Source of the DNA: CAWEQO01 sp963811225
GTDB lineage: Bacteria; Chloroflexota; Anaerolineae; Anaerolineales; Anaerolineaceae
Reading direction: 5' to 3'
DNA length: 64,000 bases
Assembly (NCBI GenBank): GCA_963811225.1
Contig: CAWEQO010000008.1
Coordinates: 71,032 to 135,031 of the forward strand
Position 1 is the stretch's first letter, and the number at the start of each line of letters is the position of its first letter. The notes below the pieces were generated by a model. That model was not told where the DNA came from. It saw nothing but the letters and a program-made list of their open reading frames with translations, and did not search any database. The position numbers were made by a program, and so were the translations under genes. This document shows, piece after piece, positions 1 to 7,857 of this stretch.

Positions 1-40
1 TTCACGCCGGTGCCGCTTTCGTTGATGTAAAGATGAGAAA

Positions 41-91
41 AGAATACAGAGAGCAGCCGCTGCGACTTGCAGCGGCTGCTCTCTGTATTCT
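41..91 (-). terminator. long perfect hairpin terminator
   Basis: Arms 41-63 and 69-91 are perfectly complementary (23 bp) with a 5-base loop. It lies just past the stop of the minus-strand gene that follows, so it is read as that gene's terminator. The 5' arm is GA-rich and the 3' arm CT-rich, as in several other hairpins in this window. Confidence 0.75.
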
Positions 92-98
92 ACTCTCT

Positions 99-1223
99 TT
101 ACTCTACCTCTGATAAACAAGAATTCATCGTGTGAATGATCTGCCCATCCAGCGTGACGTAATCCTGCATGGCAGTGACGGTCAGGCAGGAATGCGAGGG
201 CAGGATGCAAACCAGATCTCCCACCCGCAGCCCAGACAGGCGCTCGGACGGCACGTGCAGAATGCCATGCTCCTGCGAGAGCCCGCGCACGTAAGCGCCC
301 AGCAGCGGCGCTCCCCAGCGCTTGCCCTCCGGTAAGGCCACCAGGCCGTAGGCGGTGTGACCCTCGATGGTGTTGCTGTCCTTCGAGAGGTGGATGGCGC
401 CGCCGTAGATCACGGCCTCCTCGCGCTCGGGATGCAGCGCAACCACCGGGCAGGCAAGCGCTACGGCGATGTCCTCGGCCCGGCACGAGCCGATCTCGAG
501 CTGGTGGGCGTCGTAGAACACGAAGTTGCCAGGGCGAACCTCATCCACGCCGCCCCAATCTTCACACAGGCTGCAGCCGGGCGTATCCCCCACCGATACC
601 TCAATCCCTTCCAGCCCGTCCCTGGCCAGTGTCGAACGCAGCGCGTTCATGCGCGTCACATTCTCCGTGAACAAGCGGCAGACCTCCTCTGCGCCGTGAG
701 CCTGGTAAGTATGCCCGGCGTGGGCCAGCAGGCCGCGCAGCTGCAGCCGGCGACTGCCGGTGATCTGTCGAGTCAGGCCAACCACCTGCTCGGCGCGGTC
801 CCAGCTTAACCCGGTGCGGCCCGAACCGGCGTCGACCTTGATCCAAACGTCCAGGCGGCCGGGAAAGCGCTCGTCGAGAAACTCCGCCGCGTCCACCAAT
901 TCGATCAGGATGCCCAGATGCACTCGCTCGGCCAGCGCACGCAGTCCATCGATCTGGCGCAGGTTGGCCGGAAAAGCGATGGTGATGTCGTCCCAACCGT
1001 GGTTGGCGAAATACTCGGCCATATCGAGTGAAGAGACGGTGATCGCCTGCACACCCGCGGTCCGCAGCCATTCACCGATCTCGGCCGACTGGTGGGTCTT
1101 AAAGTGCGGGCGGAAGCGTACCCCCTGCCGCCGGGCCTTGTCGGTCATTCGATGGATATTGCGAATGGTTTTTTCACGGTCGAGCAGTAAGGTGGGCTTT
1201 TGGATGCTGTCGAAGAGGAACAT
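99..1223 (-). CDS. D-threonine aldolase-like PLP enzyme (D-TA / D-serine dehydratase family)
   Basis: A 374-residue fold-type III PLP enzyme, normal length for the D-threonine aldolase / D-serine deaminase family. The PLP lysine is visible as K42 in the PHFKTHQ motif of the alanine-racemase-like N-terminal barrel. The C-terminal domain carries the PSHSC motif, whose His and Cys bind the metal cofactor in this family. The expected reaction is metal- and PLP-dependent cleavage or deamination of a D-beta-hydroxy amino acid in the cytoplasm; substrate cannot be told from sequence. It is a single-gene unit reading away from the next gene and ended by the hairpin at 41-91. Family is confident, substrate is not. 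Confidence 0.85.
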   Translation of the reverse strand: MFLFDSIQKPTLLLDREKTIRNIHRMTDKARRQGVRFRPHFKTHQSAEIGEWLRTAGVQAITVSSLDMAEYFANHGWDDITIAFPANLRQIDGLRALAERVHLGILIELVDAAEFLDERFPGRLDVWIKVDAGSGRTGLSWDRAEQVVGLTRQITGSRRLQLRGLLAHAGHTYQAHGAEEVCRLFTENVTRMNALRSTLARDGLEGIEVSVGDTPGCSLCEDWGGVDEVRPGNFVFYDAHQLEIGSCRAEDIAVALACPVVALHPEREEAVIYGGAIHLSKDSNTIEGHTAYGLVALPEGKRWGAPLLGAYVRGLSQEHGILHVPSERLSGLRVGDLVCILPSHSCLTVTAMQDYVTLDGQIIHTMNSCLSEVE

Positions 1224-1355
1224 GGAGACCTCCGGGGTTGAGTGGATCGATGGAACGATTATAACCGCAAGAGAGCAGAGATTCGAGAACGGAGAACAGC
1301 CGCGCCGGGCGGTGAAGCCGCCGGTCTCGGTATTCTAATCCCTCCTCCCGACCTA

Positions 1356-1383
1356 TTGACTTTTCGAACTCCCGTTCTATAAT
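1356..1383 (+). promoter_or_regulatory. sigma70-like promoter of the radical SAM gene
   Basis: TTGACT at 1356-1361 and TATAAT at 1378-1383 with a 16-bp spacer. Transcription would start about position 1390, which is the A of the ATG of the next gene, so the mRNA may be leaderless. Confidence 0.7.
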
Positions 1384-1389
1384 AGAAGT

Positions 1390-2601
1390 ATGGATGGGAT
1401 TAAGAAGCTTGTGGGGATGAGCCAATACATGGCAGTCGAGGACCCGGAGCCGGTCATGCCGTCTACACCCGCGCCTGTCGAGGGTCAAGATCCATCCGAC
1501 TGCCCGGGTTATAAGCCGCACAGGACCGATCCGGACCGCCCGACCGGAAAAGAGGACAGCCTGCCAATCGGCTACGCCACCCTGCCGGGCGGCAAAAAGG
1601 TCCCGATGATCAAAACGGTGCTGACCTCGGCCTGCGAGCGCAACTGCTACTACTGCTGCTTCCGCTCCGGACGCGATTTCCGCCGCGAGACCTTCAAGCC
1701 CGAAGAACTGGCCTCCACCTTCCTGCGCATCTACCAATCGGGGGCGGTGCAGGGCATCTTCCTCAGTTCGGGCGTGGCCGGGGGTGGGGTGCGCACGCAA
1801 GACCGGCTGATCGATACGGCTGAGGTCTTGCGCAACCGCCTTAGCTACCGCGGCTACCTGCATCTGAAGATCATGCCGGGCGCCGAGAAGGAGCAGATCG
1901 TGCGGGCCATGCAGCTGGCCGACCGGGTCTCGGTGAATTTGGAGGGGCCGACTACGGCGCGGCTCAGCCAACTGGCGCCGCAGAAGTTATTCATGGACGA
2001 GCTGCTGCGCCCGCTGCGGATCATCGAAGAGGTCCGCAAGAGCCAGCCGGGGGTGCGCGGCTGGAATGGACACTGGCCTTCCAGCACCACCCAATTTGTG
2101 GTCGGCGCAGTCGGTGAGTCTGACCTGGAACTGCTGCGCGCCGCCGACTACCTGCATAACCGGCTCAAGCTGGCCCGAGTGTACTACTCCGGCTTCGGCC
2201 CGGTGGCAGAAACGCCCTTCGAAGACCACCCGCGGGTCGATCCCTGGCGCACGTTTCGGCTGTACCAGGCCTCCTTCTTGCTGCGCGATTACGGCTTCCA
2301 ATACGAAGACCTGCCATTCTCTGGCGAGGGGCAGCTGCCGTTGAACGCCGATCCCAAGCTGGCCTGGGCGCGTGAGAACCTGAGCGAGACGCCGGTGGAG
2401 GTCAACAAAGCCGACCTGCAGCAGCTGCTGCGCATCCCCGGGATCGGGCCGCGCGGGGCGCGCGCCATCCTGGCAGCCCGACGCCAGCAGCGTCTGCTGA
2501 GCCTGCAAGACCTGCAGGGTCTGGGGGTCGTGTCAAAGCGGGCGGCCCCCTTCGTCTTGCTTTCCGGCAAGCGGCCGGTCTATCAGATGCCTCTGTTTTA
2601 A
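1390..2601 (+). CDS. putative DNA modification/repair radical SAM protein with C-terminal HhH
   Basis: A 403-residue protein. CERNCYYC at residues 82-89 is the CxxxCxxC iron-sulfur motif of radical SAM enzymes. The last ~60 residues hold a helix-hairpin-helix of the PGIGPRGA type, a DNA-binding element. This arrangement matches the family named putative DNA modification/repair radical SAM protein, usually encoded next to a uracil-DNA-glycosylase-type partner. No such partner is adjacent here. The reaction is unknown; a role in DNA is inferred from the HhH and the family name. The ATG at 1390 sits at the predicted transcription start with no ribosome-binding site; an internal ATG at 1420 is the alternative start. 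A hairpin terminator follows at 2616-2643. Confidence 0.85.
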   Translation: MDGIKKLVGMSQYMAVEDPEPVMPSTPAPVEGQDPSDCPGYKPHRTDPDRPTGKEDSLPIGYATLPGGKKVPMIKTVLTSACERNCYYCCFRSGRDFRRETFKPEELASTFLRIYQSGAVQGIFLSSGVAGGGVRTQDRLIDTAEVLRNRLSYRGYLHLKIMPGAEKEQIVRAMQLADRVSVNLEGPTTARLSQLAPQKLFMDELLRPLRIIEEVRKSQPGVRGWNGHWPSSTTQFVVGAVGESDLELLRAADYLHNRLKLARVYYSGFGPVAETPFEDHPRVDPWRTFRLYQASFLLRDYGFQYEDLPFSGEGQLPLNADPKLAWARENLSETPVEVNKADLQQLLRIPGIGPRGARAILAARRQQRLLSLQDLQGLGVVSKRAAPFVLLSGKRPVYQMPLF

Positions 2602-2615
2602 AGCTCGTCTTCATA

Positions 2616-2643
2616 GAGCCCAACCCAAAGATGTGTTGGGCTC
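2616..2643 (+). terminator. intrinsic terminator
   Basis: Nine-base stem (2616-2624 with 2635-2643) followed by CTTTT. It ends the radical SAM gene and directly precedes the TATAAT (2653-2658) of the next gene. Confidence 0.7.
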
Positions 2644-2667
2644 CTTTTCACCTATAATGAAACCATC

Positions 2668-3036
2668 ATGAACACCGAGTTCGATCATCCGATCTTCGAA
2701 GCGATTGAGGTTTTCTTCGACACGCAGCCGCTGCTGGAAAAGGCGCCGCCCTGCCCCTCTGGTTTTGAGTGGCGCGGTGAGCGATTCGACGTGATTGAGC
2801 TGCTCTCCGAGTGGCGGGATTACGGACGCCGGGGCCGGATGGCGCGCAATATGCGTCCCGAGCATGCCCGGGTGGCAGCCGGGCGCGGCTCGTGGGGCGT
2901 GGGCAGGTTCCATTTTGTGGTCAGGGTGAAAAAAGGCCGCATTTTTGAGATCTACTACGACCGCTCTCCGGGTCACGCAGACGAGCGCAAGGGATCCTGG
3001 TATCTATACGCAGAGAGAGTGGAGAACAGAGAGTAG
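2668..3036 (+). CDS. DUF6504-like small protein
   Basis: A 122-residue soluble protein. Around residues 33-50 it reads FEWRGERFDVIELLSEW, and later a run rich in aromatic and basic residues ends in an EIYYD segment. This pattern resembles the DUF6504 family, which has no known function; the match is from memory of the family and moderate. The ATG at 2668 lies 9 bases after a TATAAT (2653-2658) with no ribosome-binding site, so the message is probably leaderless. The stop codon falls inside the hairpin at 3015-3061. It is a single-gene unit between two terminators. Confidence 0.65.
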   Translation: MNTEFDHPIFEAIEVFFDTQPLLEKAPPCPSGFEWRGERFDVIELLSEWRDYGRRGRMARNMRPEHARVAAGRGSWGVGRFHFVVRVKKGRIFEIYYDRSPGHADERKGSWYLYAERVENRE

Positions 3037-3061
3037 AGAGCAGCAGCTGTTCTCCGCTCTC
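3015..3061 (+). terminator. hairpin terminator overlapping a stop codon
   Basis: Arms 3015-3029 and 3047-3061 pair over 15 bases with one T-G wobble and are followed by TTTTAAATTTT. The stop codon of the upstream gene (3034-3036) lies in the loop. Confidence 0.75.
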
Positions 3062-3081
3062 TTTTAAATTTTAAGTGAATA

Positions 3082-3132
3082 GTTGAATAATATCAAAATA
3101 CATATTGACAAAATTCAACAATATGCTAAAAT
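3082..3132 (+). promoter_or_regulatory. promoter with inverted repeat flanking the -35 box
   Basis: TTGACA at 3105-3110 and TAAAAT at 3127-3132, spacer 16. The half-sites GTTGAAT (3082-3088) and ATTCAAC (3113-3119) form a perfect inverted repeat around the -35 box, a layout suited to a repressor. The region is markedly AT-rich compared with the genes. Confidence 0.6.
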
Positions 3133-3177
3133 AGTTTTATAAATACAAGTAATTGTTCCGATTTTATGGGAGGCAGA

Positions 3178-3579
3178 ATGTTCGAGCAATTGAACCGGTG
3201 CCCCGTTTGCGGAGGCGAGCTTTCCGTCACCCGGCTGTATTGCAATCAGTGCGACACAACCATCGAAGGTCACTTCCATCCGAAGGTCAGCCCATTCGAC
3301 CAGCTCACGCCAGAGCAGCTGCAGTTCGTGCTCAGCTTCGTGCGCTGCGAAGGACGTTTCACCCGGCTCGAACAGGAAATGGGATTGTCGTATCCAACCC
3401 TGCGAAACCGGCTGAACGAGATTCTGAAGGTGATGGGCTACGAGCCAGGCGCCGGCGAGGAAACACCCGTCCGACTCAGCGCCGATGAACGCCGCAAGGT
3501 GCTCGAAGACCTGGATGCCGGGCGGATTAGCTCGACGGATGCCCAGGCGCTGCTGCGCGGCAAGCGTGACGAAAGTTAG
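3178..3579 (+). CDS. DUF2089 family zinc-ribbon protein
   Basis: A 133-residue protein with an N-terminal zinc ribbon (CPVCGG, then CNQC) followed by a helical part that reads like a helix-turn-helix: a segment LEQEMGLSYPTLRNRLNEIL. These are the features of DUF2089, which is thought to be regulatory. The ATG at 3178 is chosen over the one at 3166 because GGGAGG (3168-3173) is a good ribosome-binding site for it. Its promoter carries an inverted repeat at the -35 box, and a SHOCT/YvlB-like gene follows about 115 bases on, an arrangement typical of small regulatory operons. Autoregulation is an inference. Confidence 0.8.
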   Translation: MFEQLNRCPVCGGELSVTRLYCNQCDTTIEGHFHPKVSPFDQLTPEQLQFVLSFVRCEGRFTRLEQEMGLSYPTLRNRLNEILKVMGYEPGAGEETPVRLSADERRKVLEDLDAGRISSTDAQALLRGKRDES

Positions 3580-3607
3580 AAAATCCATCGAGATCGGGAA
3601 ACGTGCT

Positions 3608-3639
3608 GCAGTGGGTGGCGCGTCAGCGCCATCCACTGC
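3608..3639 (+). other. intercistronic hairpin
   Basis: A 14-base stem (3608-3621 with 3626-3639, one G-T wobble) with a 4-base loop between the DUF2089 gene and its neighbour. No U-tract follows, so it may be a processing or stability element rather than a full terminator. Confidence 0.5.
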
Positions 3640-3695
3640 GCACAACCCCCGGTCCTGTTTGAGTTGAATTGAAACCGATTGTAAGGAGGCCAGCG

Positions 3696-4106
3696 ATGAC
3701 CAGTGAAGAACGTTTGAAAGTATTAAAGATGGTACAGGAAGGCAAACTCAGCGCAGAAGATGCAGTCGATCTGCTGGCTGCGCTGGACGACAGCACCAGC
3801 GCCAAGACCGCTGCCGGCCCGGCCGCCCCCGCGGCGCCTGGCGCGACCATCCCCGGGCGGCGCGACAACCGCTGGTTCCGCGTCCGCATCACCGATACCG
3901 ACTCCGGCAAAACCCGCGTCAACGTGCGCATGCCGATCAGCATGCTCAGCGCCGGGCTTAAAATGGGGATGCGCTTTGCCCCGGTGCAGGTGGAAGGCCT
4001 GGAGACCGAGGAGCTGATGACCATCATCCGCTCGGGCGAGGTGGGCCAGATTGTGGACGTCTTTGACGACGAGGATGGCGAGCACGTCGAGGTGTTCATC
4101 GAGTAG
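3696..4106 (+). CDS. SHOCT-like / YvlB N-terminal-like domain protein
   Basis: A 136-residue protein. The first ~35 residues (EERLKVLKMVQEGKLSAEDA and on) are the short helical hairpin seen in SHOCT-like domains and at the N-terminus of YvlB/DUF4097-type proteins. An Ala/Pro-rich linker leads to an acidic C-terminal domain ending in DVFDDEDGEHVEVFIE. No membrane segment is visible. The ATG at 3696 is preferred over 3669 because AGGAGG at 3683-3688 is a strong ribosome-binding site at proper distance. It forms a pair with the DUF2089 gene. Function is unknown; a link to envelope-stress regulation is only an analogy. Confidence 0.7.
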   Translation: MTSEERLKVLKMVQEGKLSAEDAVDLLAALDDSTSAKTAAGPAAPAAPGATIPGRRDNRWFRVRITDTDSGKTRVNVRMPISMLSAGLKMGMRFAPVQVEGLETEELMTIIRSGEVGQIVDVFDDEDGEHVEVFIE

Positions 4107-4134
4107 GCTGTCTATAAGCGATCGAAATATATTT

Positions 4135-4170
4135 CGGGTGATCTGGCAGTCGCGGCTGCCAGATCACCCG
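4135..4170 (+). terminator. hairpin terminator
   Basis: Perfect 15-base stem (4135-4149 with 4156-4170), loop of 6, followed by TTTTAAC. It closes the DUF2089/SHOCT-like unit. A TATAAT at 4202-4207 for the next gene lies just beyond. Confidence 0.8.
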
Positions 4171-4239
4171 TTTTAACACTATTCATTCATTCTATCTCCT
4201 GTATAATAGATTTACCCCACTTCCGAAAGGATCGGAAAT

Positions 4240-5538
4240 GTGACCGAGACAACTCCCAAAGCAGCTCACACGGATTGGATGAGGCCGTTCTTCATTTTCT
4301 GGATCGGGCAAGCAGTTTCACTCCTCGGAAGCAATCTGGTCCAGTTTGCCCTGATCTGGTGGATGACCAAGTCAACCGGCTCCGCGGTCGTGCTTACCCT
4401 GGCGACCCTGTTTACCTTCCTGCCGGACGTGTTCCTGGCGCCTTTCATCGGGGCCCTGGTCGACCGCTGGGACCGGCGCAAGATCATGATCCTGGCCGAC
4501 GGCGGGATCGCTCTGGCGACCCTGGCGCTGGCCTATCTGTTCTACACCGGCGTGCATCAGCTCTGGCACATTTACATGCTGATGTTCCTGCGCGGCGTTG
4601 GATCCAATTTCCATTGGGCTTCCGAGCAGGCGAGCATCTCCCTGATGGTGCCAAAAGCGCACCTGGCCAGGATCGGCGGAATCAACCAGGCGCTGCGCGG
4701 CGGCCTGAACGTCATCGGCCCCCCGCTTGGAGCGCTGCTGATCGAGGTGACTTTCATGCACGTGGTGCTGTCCATCGACGTGCTGACCGCCTTCGTGGCG
4801 ATTGTCTCGCTGCTGTTTATTCATATCCCGCGCCCTGAGATCTCGAAGCAACCAGAGCCGTTGAACATGGACCTGGTGCTGGGTGACGTACGGGAAGGGT
4901 TCCGCTATGTGTCGGCCTGGAAGGGTTTATTCTACCTGCTGATTATGGCTGCGCTGGTCAATTTCTTGCTCAGCCCTGCCTTTTCCCTGCTGCCCTTGCT
5001 GGTCACCGAGCACTTTCACGGCGTGGCCTGGCACCTGAGCTTGTTCCAGGCGGCGATGGGGGTCGGCATCGTCGTCGGTGGTCTGGTGATGGGCGCCTGG
5101 GGCGGCACACGCCGCAAGGTCTACACGATTCTGTTTGCCCTGGCGGGCATGGGTCTTGCCATGGTGGTCCTGGGCGCTGCCCCTGCGACCGGCTTCCTGG
5201 TCGGTATGGGCGCGCTGTTCCTGTTGGGCGTCATGAATCCGATCGCAAACAGCGCCACCTTCGCCATCTTGCAAGAAAAGGTATCCCCTGAAAAGCAGGG
5301 ACGTGTGTTCTCACTGGTTTCTAGCATGTCGGCTGCAATGGTGCCGGTTGCCATGCTGGTTGCCGGACCGGTGGCCGAGGCGCTTGGCATCCGCATCTGG
5401 TATTGGGTGGCAGGCATCGGCTGCGGGTCCATGGCGCTGGGGGCTTTCCTCATTCCCGCGATTACGAGCCTCGAACTACAGCCCGAGCCCGACCTCCAAC
5501 CCTCCACAACGATCGAGCAAGTCCAAACTGCCGATTAA
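4240..5538 (+). CDS. MFS transporter (MFS_3 / enterobactin-exporter-like)
   Basis: A 432-residue integral membrane protein with about twelve hydrophobic segments and the size of a major facilitator. The motif GALVDRWDRRKIMI near residues 72-85 is the conserved cytoplasmic loop 2-3 signature of the superfamily. The N-terminal WIGQAVSLLGSNLVQFALIWW is typical of the MFS_3 group of putative drug and siderophore exporters. Substrate cannot be inferred. The start is GTG at 4240, preceded by GAAAGGA; a TATAAT lies at 4202-4207. The stop abuts the 46-bp hairpin shared with the convergent rhomboid gene. Confidence 0.85.
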   Translation: MTETTPKAAHTDWMRPFFIFWIGQAVSLLGSNLVQFALIWWMTKSTGSAVVLTLATLFTFLPDVFLAPFIGALVDRWDRRKIMILADGGIALATLALAYLFYTGVHQLWHIYMLMFLRGVGSNFHWASEQASISLMVPKAHLARIGGINQALRGGLNVIGPPLGALLIEVTFMHVVLSIDVLTAFVAIVSLLFIHIPRPEISKQPEPLNMDLVLGDVREGFRYVSAWKGLFYLLIMAALVNFLLSPAFSLLPLLVTEHFHGVAWHLSLFQAAMGVGIVVGGLVMGAWGGTRRKVYTILFALAGMGLAMVVLGAAPATGFLVGMGALFLLGVMNPIANSATFAILQEKVSPEKQGRVFSLVSSMSAAMVPVAMLVAGPVAEALGIRIWYWVAGIGCGSMALGAFLIPAITSLELQPEPDLQPSTTIEQVQTAD

Positions 5539-5634
5539 GATCGTAAGGTCGGGGCGCAAAGAGAGCAGAGAGGCGCGCAAAAGCGATTGCTTTTGCGCGC
5601 CTCTCTGCTCTCTTTGCGCCCCGACCTTACGATC
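5539..5634. terminator. 46-bp perfect hairpin between convergent genes
   Basis: Arms 5539-5584 and 5589-5634 are perfectly complementary over 46 bp with a 4-base loop. It begins next to the MFS stop codon and overlaps the last codons of the convergent rhomboid gene, so it can terminate both. The stem is far longer than a usual intrinsic terminator. Confidence 0.85.
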
Positions 5635-6445
5635 TTGACAGGATGACCCACGCCGCCAGGACGGAAAAGGCGGCGAATACCGCCCCCAGGGTAAGCCACT
5701 GCACCCATTTGGGACGGGCGTCGGCCAGGTGAAAAGCCGGTGGAAGCCCTTCCAGCTTGAACTTTGGCCCGGCCCACCAGGCGAAGGCCGCCCCACCCAG
5801 CAACCCGCCCAGATGGCCCCAGTTGTCGATACCGGGGCTCAAACCCAGCGCAAGGTTGAGGACCACCAGGATGAGGATGTTCACCAGCATCGAGCGCACG
5901 TCTCCACCATGTAAGAAACGGTTGCGGTAGATGAAGATGCCCTCTGCCACCAGCAGCCCAAAGATGGCCGTGGATGCGCCGATCGAGGGGTTTGGGGAAA
6001 ACACGAACGAGAGCACATTCCCGGTGAAGCCTGCCAGAACGTACAGCCCCAGGAAGCGGTAGTGCCCATAGAAACGCTCAAGATTGGGGCCGAAGATATA
6101 TAGGCCGTACATGTTGCCGGCGATGTGCAGGAGATTGCCGGTCGAATGCAGCAGCACAGGCGTCAAGAAGCGCCAGTATTCGCCATAGTCCACGATATAC
6201 TGATTGATCTTGGCGCCCAGGGCCGCTGGATAATCCCCTTTGAGCACGGCGTTGCTCACCAGCTGGAGAATGAACACCAGCACAGTCACGCCAATGATTG
6301 CGTAGGTGACGTAGGGGCGGCGCTGGGGGAAGCGCACCTCGAAATAGCGGTGGCTGTCATCGGGCGGCGCCTCGCCGGGCAGCGTGCCATAAGGAGCAGG
6401 CCCGCCCGGGGGCGTCTGGAAATCGTTGGGGTGATTAGCGTTCAT
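5627..6445 (-). CDS. rhomboid family intramembrane serine protease
   Basis: A 272-residue polytopic membrane protein. A Pro-rich cytoplasmic N-terminus (~45 residues) leads into about six or seven membrane helices. Rhomboid signatures are all present: YWRF (WR motif, 90-93), HIAGNM with N111 for the oxyanion hole, the nucleophile S158 in GAST, and H211 in WGHLGG for the catalytic dyad. It cleaves transmembrane substrates within the membrane; substrates are unknown. The ATG at 6445 overlaps the end of the guanylate kinase gene by 11 bases, so the two are translated from one message. Its stop lies inside the 46-bp hairpin. Confidence 0.9.
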   Translation of the reverse strand: MNANHPNDFQTPPGGPAPYGTLPGEAPPDDSHRYFEVRFPQRRPYVTYAIIGVTVLVFILQLVSNAVLKGDYPAALGAKINQYIVDYGEYWRFLTPVLLHSTGNLLHIAGNMYGLYIFGPNLERFYGHYRFLGLYVLAGFTGNVLSFVFSPNPSIGASTAIFGLLVAEGIFIYRNRFLHGGDVRSMLVNILILVVLNLALGLSPGIDNWGHLGGLLGGAAFAWWAGPKFKLEGLPPAFHLADARPKWVQWLTLGAVFAAFSVLAAWVILSRS

Positions 6446-7070
6446 CGACTCGTATCTTCGTCCAGGCAATCCGGTGGTGCTCGGCCAACACGATCGCTCT
6501 GATGGTGTCCAGCGTCGCATCCAAGCGGTCCTCAGCGTTGACCACCACGTAATCGAAATAATCCAGGTGGTCCAGCTCCCAGCGCGCTTTCTCGATGCGC
6601 TCGTGCATCACATCGTCCGACTCGGTGCCGCGCCGCTTCAAGCGATCGAACCACTCTTGCTCGCTGCCGGGGATGATGAAGACCAGGATGGCCTCCGGGT
6701 ACATTTCTCGGATCGTGGCCGCACCCTGCACGTCCAGGCGCATGACCACATCCTTCCCACTGTCGAGCGCCGCCCGGACCTGGCGCTTCGGCACGCCTTT
6801 GAAGGTTTCGTACACTCGGGCATGCTCGATCAGCTCACCCGTGTCGATCATTTGCTGAAACTCCATCTCGGACACGAAGAAATAATCGACCCCTTCCTGC
6901 TCGCCTGGGCGCATTGGGCGGGTGGTAGCCGTGACGACGAACTGGAAAGGCATCTGGCGGTTCTTCAGACCCTTAACGACGCTGTCTTTGCCGGAGCCGG
7001 ACAGTCCGGAGATGACGATGAGAAGCTGTTTCTTTTCAGGCTGGTAGCGGATAAGTTCATCCAGTGACAT
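6435..7070 (-). CDS. gmk: guanylate kinase
   Basis: A 211-residue cytoplasmic kinase that phosphorylates GMP to GDP with ATP. The P-loop is GLSGSGKDS at residues 22-30, with Asp where most guanylate kinases have Ser/Thr. The GMP-binding part follows (TATTRPMRPGE, then DYFFVS), and R and acidic residues of the lid lie in DRLKRRGTESDD. Length is normal. GAAGGG precedes the ATG at 7070. It is first in a two-gene operon with the rhomboid protease, overlapping it by 11 bases; the pairing is not mechanistically explained. The unusual P-loop position merits an alignment but the fold is otherwise complete. Confidence 0.92.
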   Translation of the reverse strand: MSLDELIRYQPEKKQLLIVISGLSGSGKDSVVKGLKNRQMPFQFVVTATTRPMRPGEQEGVDYFFVSEMEFQQMIDTGELIEHARVYETFKGVPKRQVRAALDSGKDVVMRLDVQGAATIREMYPEAILVFIIPGSEQEWFDRLKRRGTESDDVMHERIEKARWELDHLDYFDYVVVNAEDRLDATLDTIRAIVLAEHHRIAWTKIRVDER

Positions 7071-7360
7071 TGTAAACCCTTCATTAAATTGGCCGGTTCA
7101 GACTGGCGGTAGAAACGGTAGTGGTAAAATGTTTGCAACTGCCCAGGCAGGGGTTCTTTAAGAAAAATATGTCTTCGAGTGAGCAATCCCAAATATTGAT
7201 GAAATTCTTTGACAGGCTGATTATAATGGATAAGTATCGACTGGGAAACCGCTTCCGGCGGAAAGACTGTACAAGTCGATGAAGACGCCTGCACTTTCAT
7301 CTGCTCTCAATTCAAACGCACTGGAAGAGCCGCAAACAAACTTATGCTTTGAGGGATGTT
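7071..7360. promoter_or_regulatory. divergent intergenic region, gmk / fmdB-type gene
   Basis: About 290 bases with no convincing gene. It must hold promoters for both flanking genes. A TATAAT at 7222-7227 on the plus strand is the best -10 box; TTGACA at 7209-7214 is too close to be its partner. No operator or structured RNA was recognised. Confidence 0.4.
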
Positions 7361-7792
7361 ATGCCGACCTATGATTATCGCTGCCAGAAATGCAAACGAC
7401 GGTTCAACGTGTTTATGAGCTACCAAGAATATGGAAGCAAGCCCGTCACCTGCCCGCACTGCCAAAGCGAGAATGTGCAGCGCAGGATTGGACGCGTGCG
7501 CTTTGCCCGCTCCGACGAAAGCCGCATGGAAAGCCTGGCCGACCCGGATAAGCTGGCCGGTTTGGAAGACGATCCGCGCTCGTTGGGCAAGATGATGCGC
7601 GAGATGAGCTCGGAAGTTGGAGAGGATATGGGGCCGGAGTTCGACGAGGTGATCCACCGCCTCGAATCGGGCCAATCGCCGGAACAAATCGAGAAGGACC
7701 TGCCCGACCTGGGTGCCGATGACAGCGGAATGGGCGGTATGGGGGGCATGGGCGGCATGGGCGATTTGGGGGGCATGGACTTCGACGAATAG
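7361..7792 (+). CDS. FmdB family zinc-ribbon protein
   Basis: A 143-residue protein starting MPTYDYRCQKC, the hallmark of the FmdB regulatory family. Two CxxC pairs (C8/C11 and CPHC at 31-34) form a zinc ribbon. The tail is acidic and ends in a Gly-Met repeat (GGMGGMGGMG). FmdB proteins are named for a formamidase operon but most have no known role. The ATG at 7361 is chosen over 7349 because the family begins MPTY and GAGGG lies upstream. A bidirectional hairpin follows. Confidence 0.85.
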   Translation: MPTYDYRCQKCKRRFNVFMSYQEYGSKPVTCPHCQSENVQRRIGRVRFARSDESRMESLADPDKLAGLEDDPRSLGKMMREMSSEVGEDMGPEFDEVIHRLESGQSPEQIEKDLPDLGADDSGMGGMGGMGGMGDLGGMDFDE

Positions 7793-7799
7793 GACTTTC

Positions 7800-7851
7800 G
7801 AAAAGAAAAGATAGCGGAAGAATTCAATACTTTCCGCTATCTTTTCTTTTC
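7800..7851. terminator. bidirectional hairpin terminator
   Basis: Perfect 20-base stem (7800-7819 with 7832-7851). It is A-rich on the 5' arm and T-rich on the 3' arm in both readings and sits between convergent genes. Confidence 0.8.
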
Positions 7852-7857
7852 CAAGCT

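Noticed and set aside
7209..7227. TTGACA and TATAAT as one promoter upstream of the FmdB gene
   Set aside because: The spacer is only 7 bases, too short for sigma70.
7728..7780. Short tandem GGCATGGGC repeats as a possible minisatellite
   Set aside because: They encode the Gly-Met tail common in FmdB proteins.
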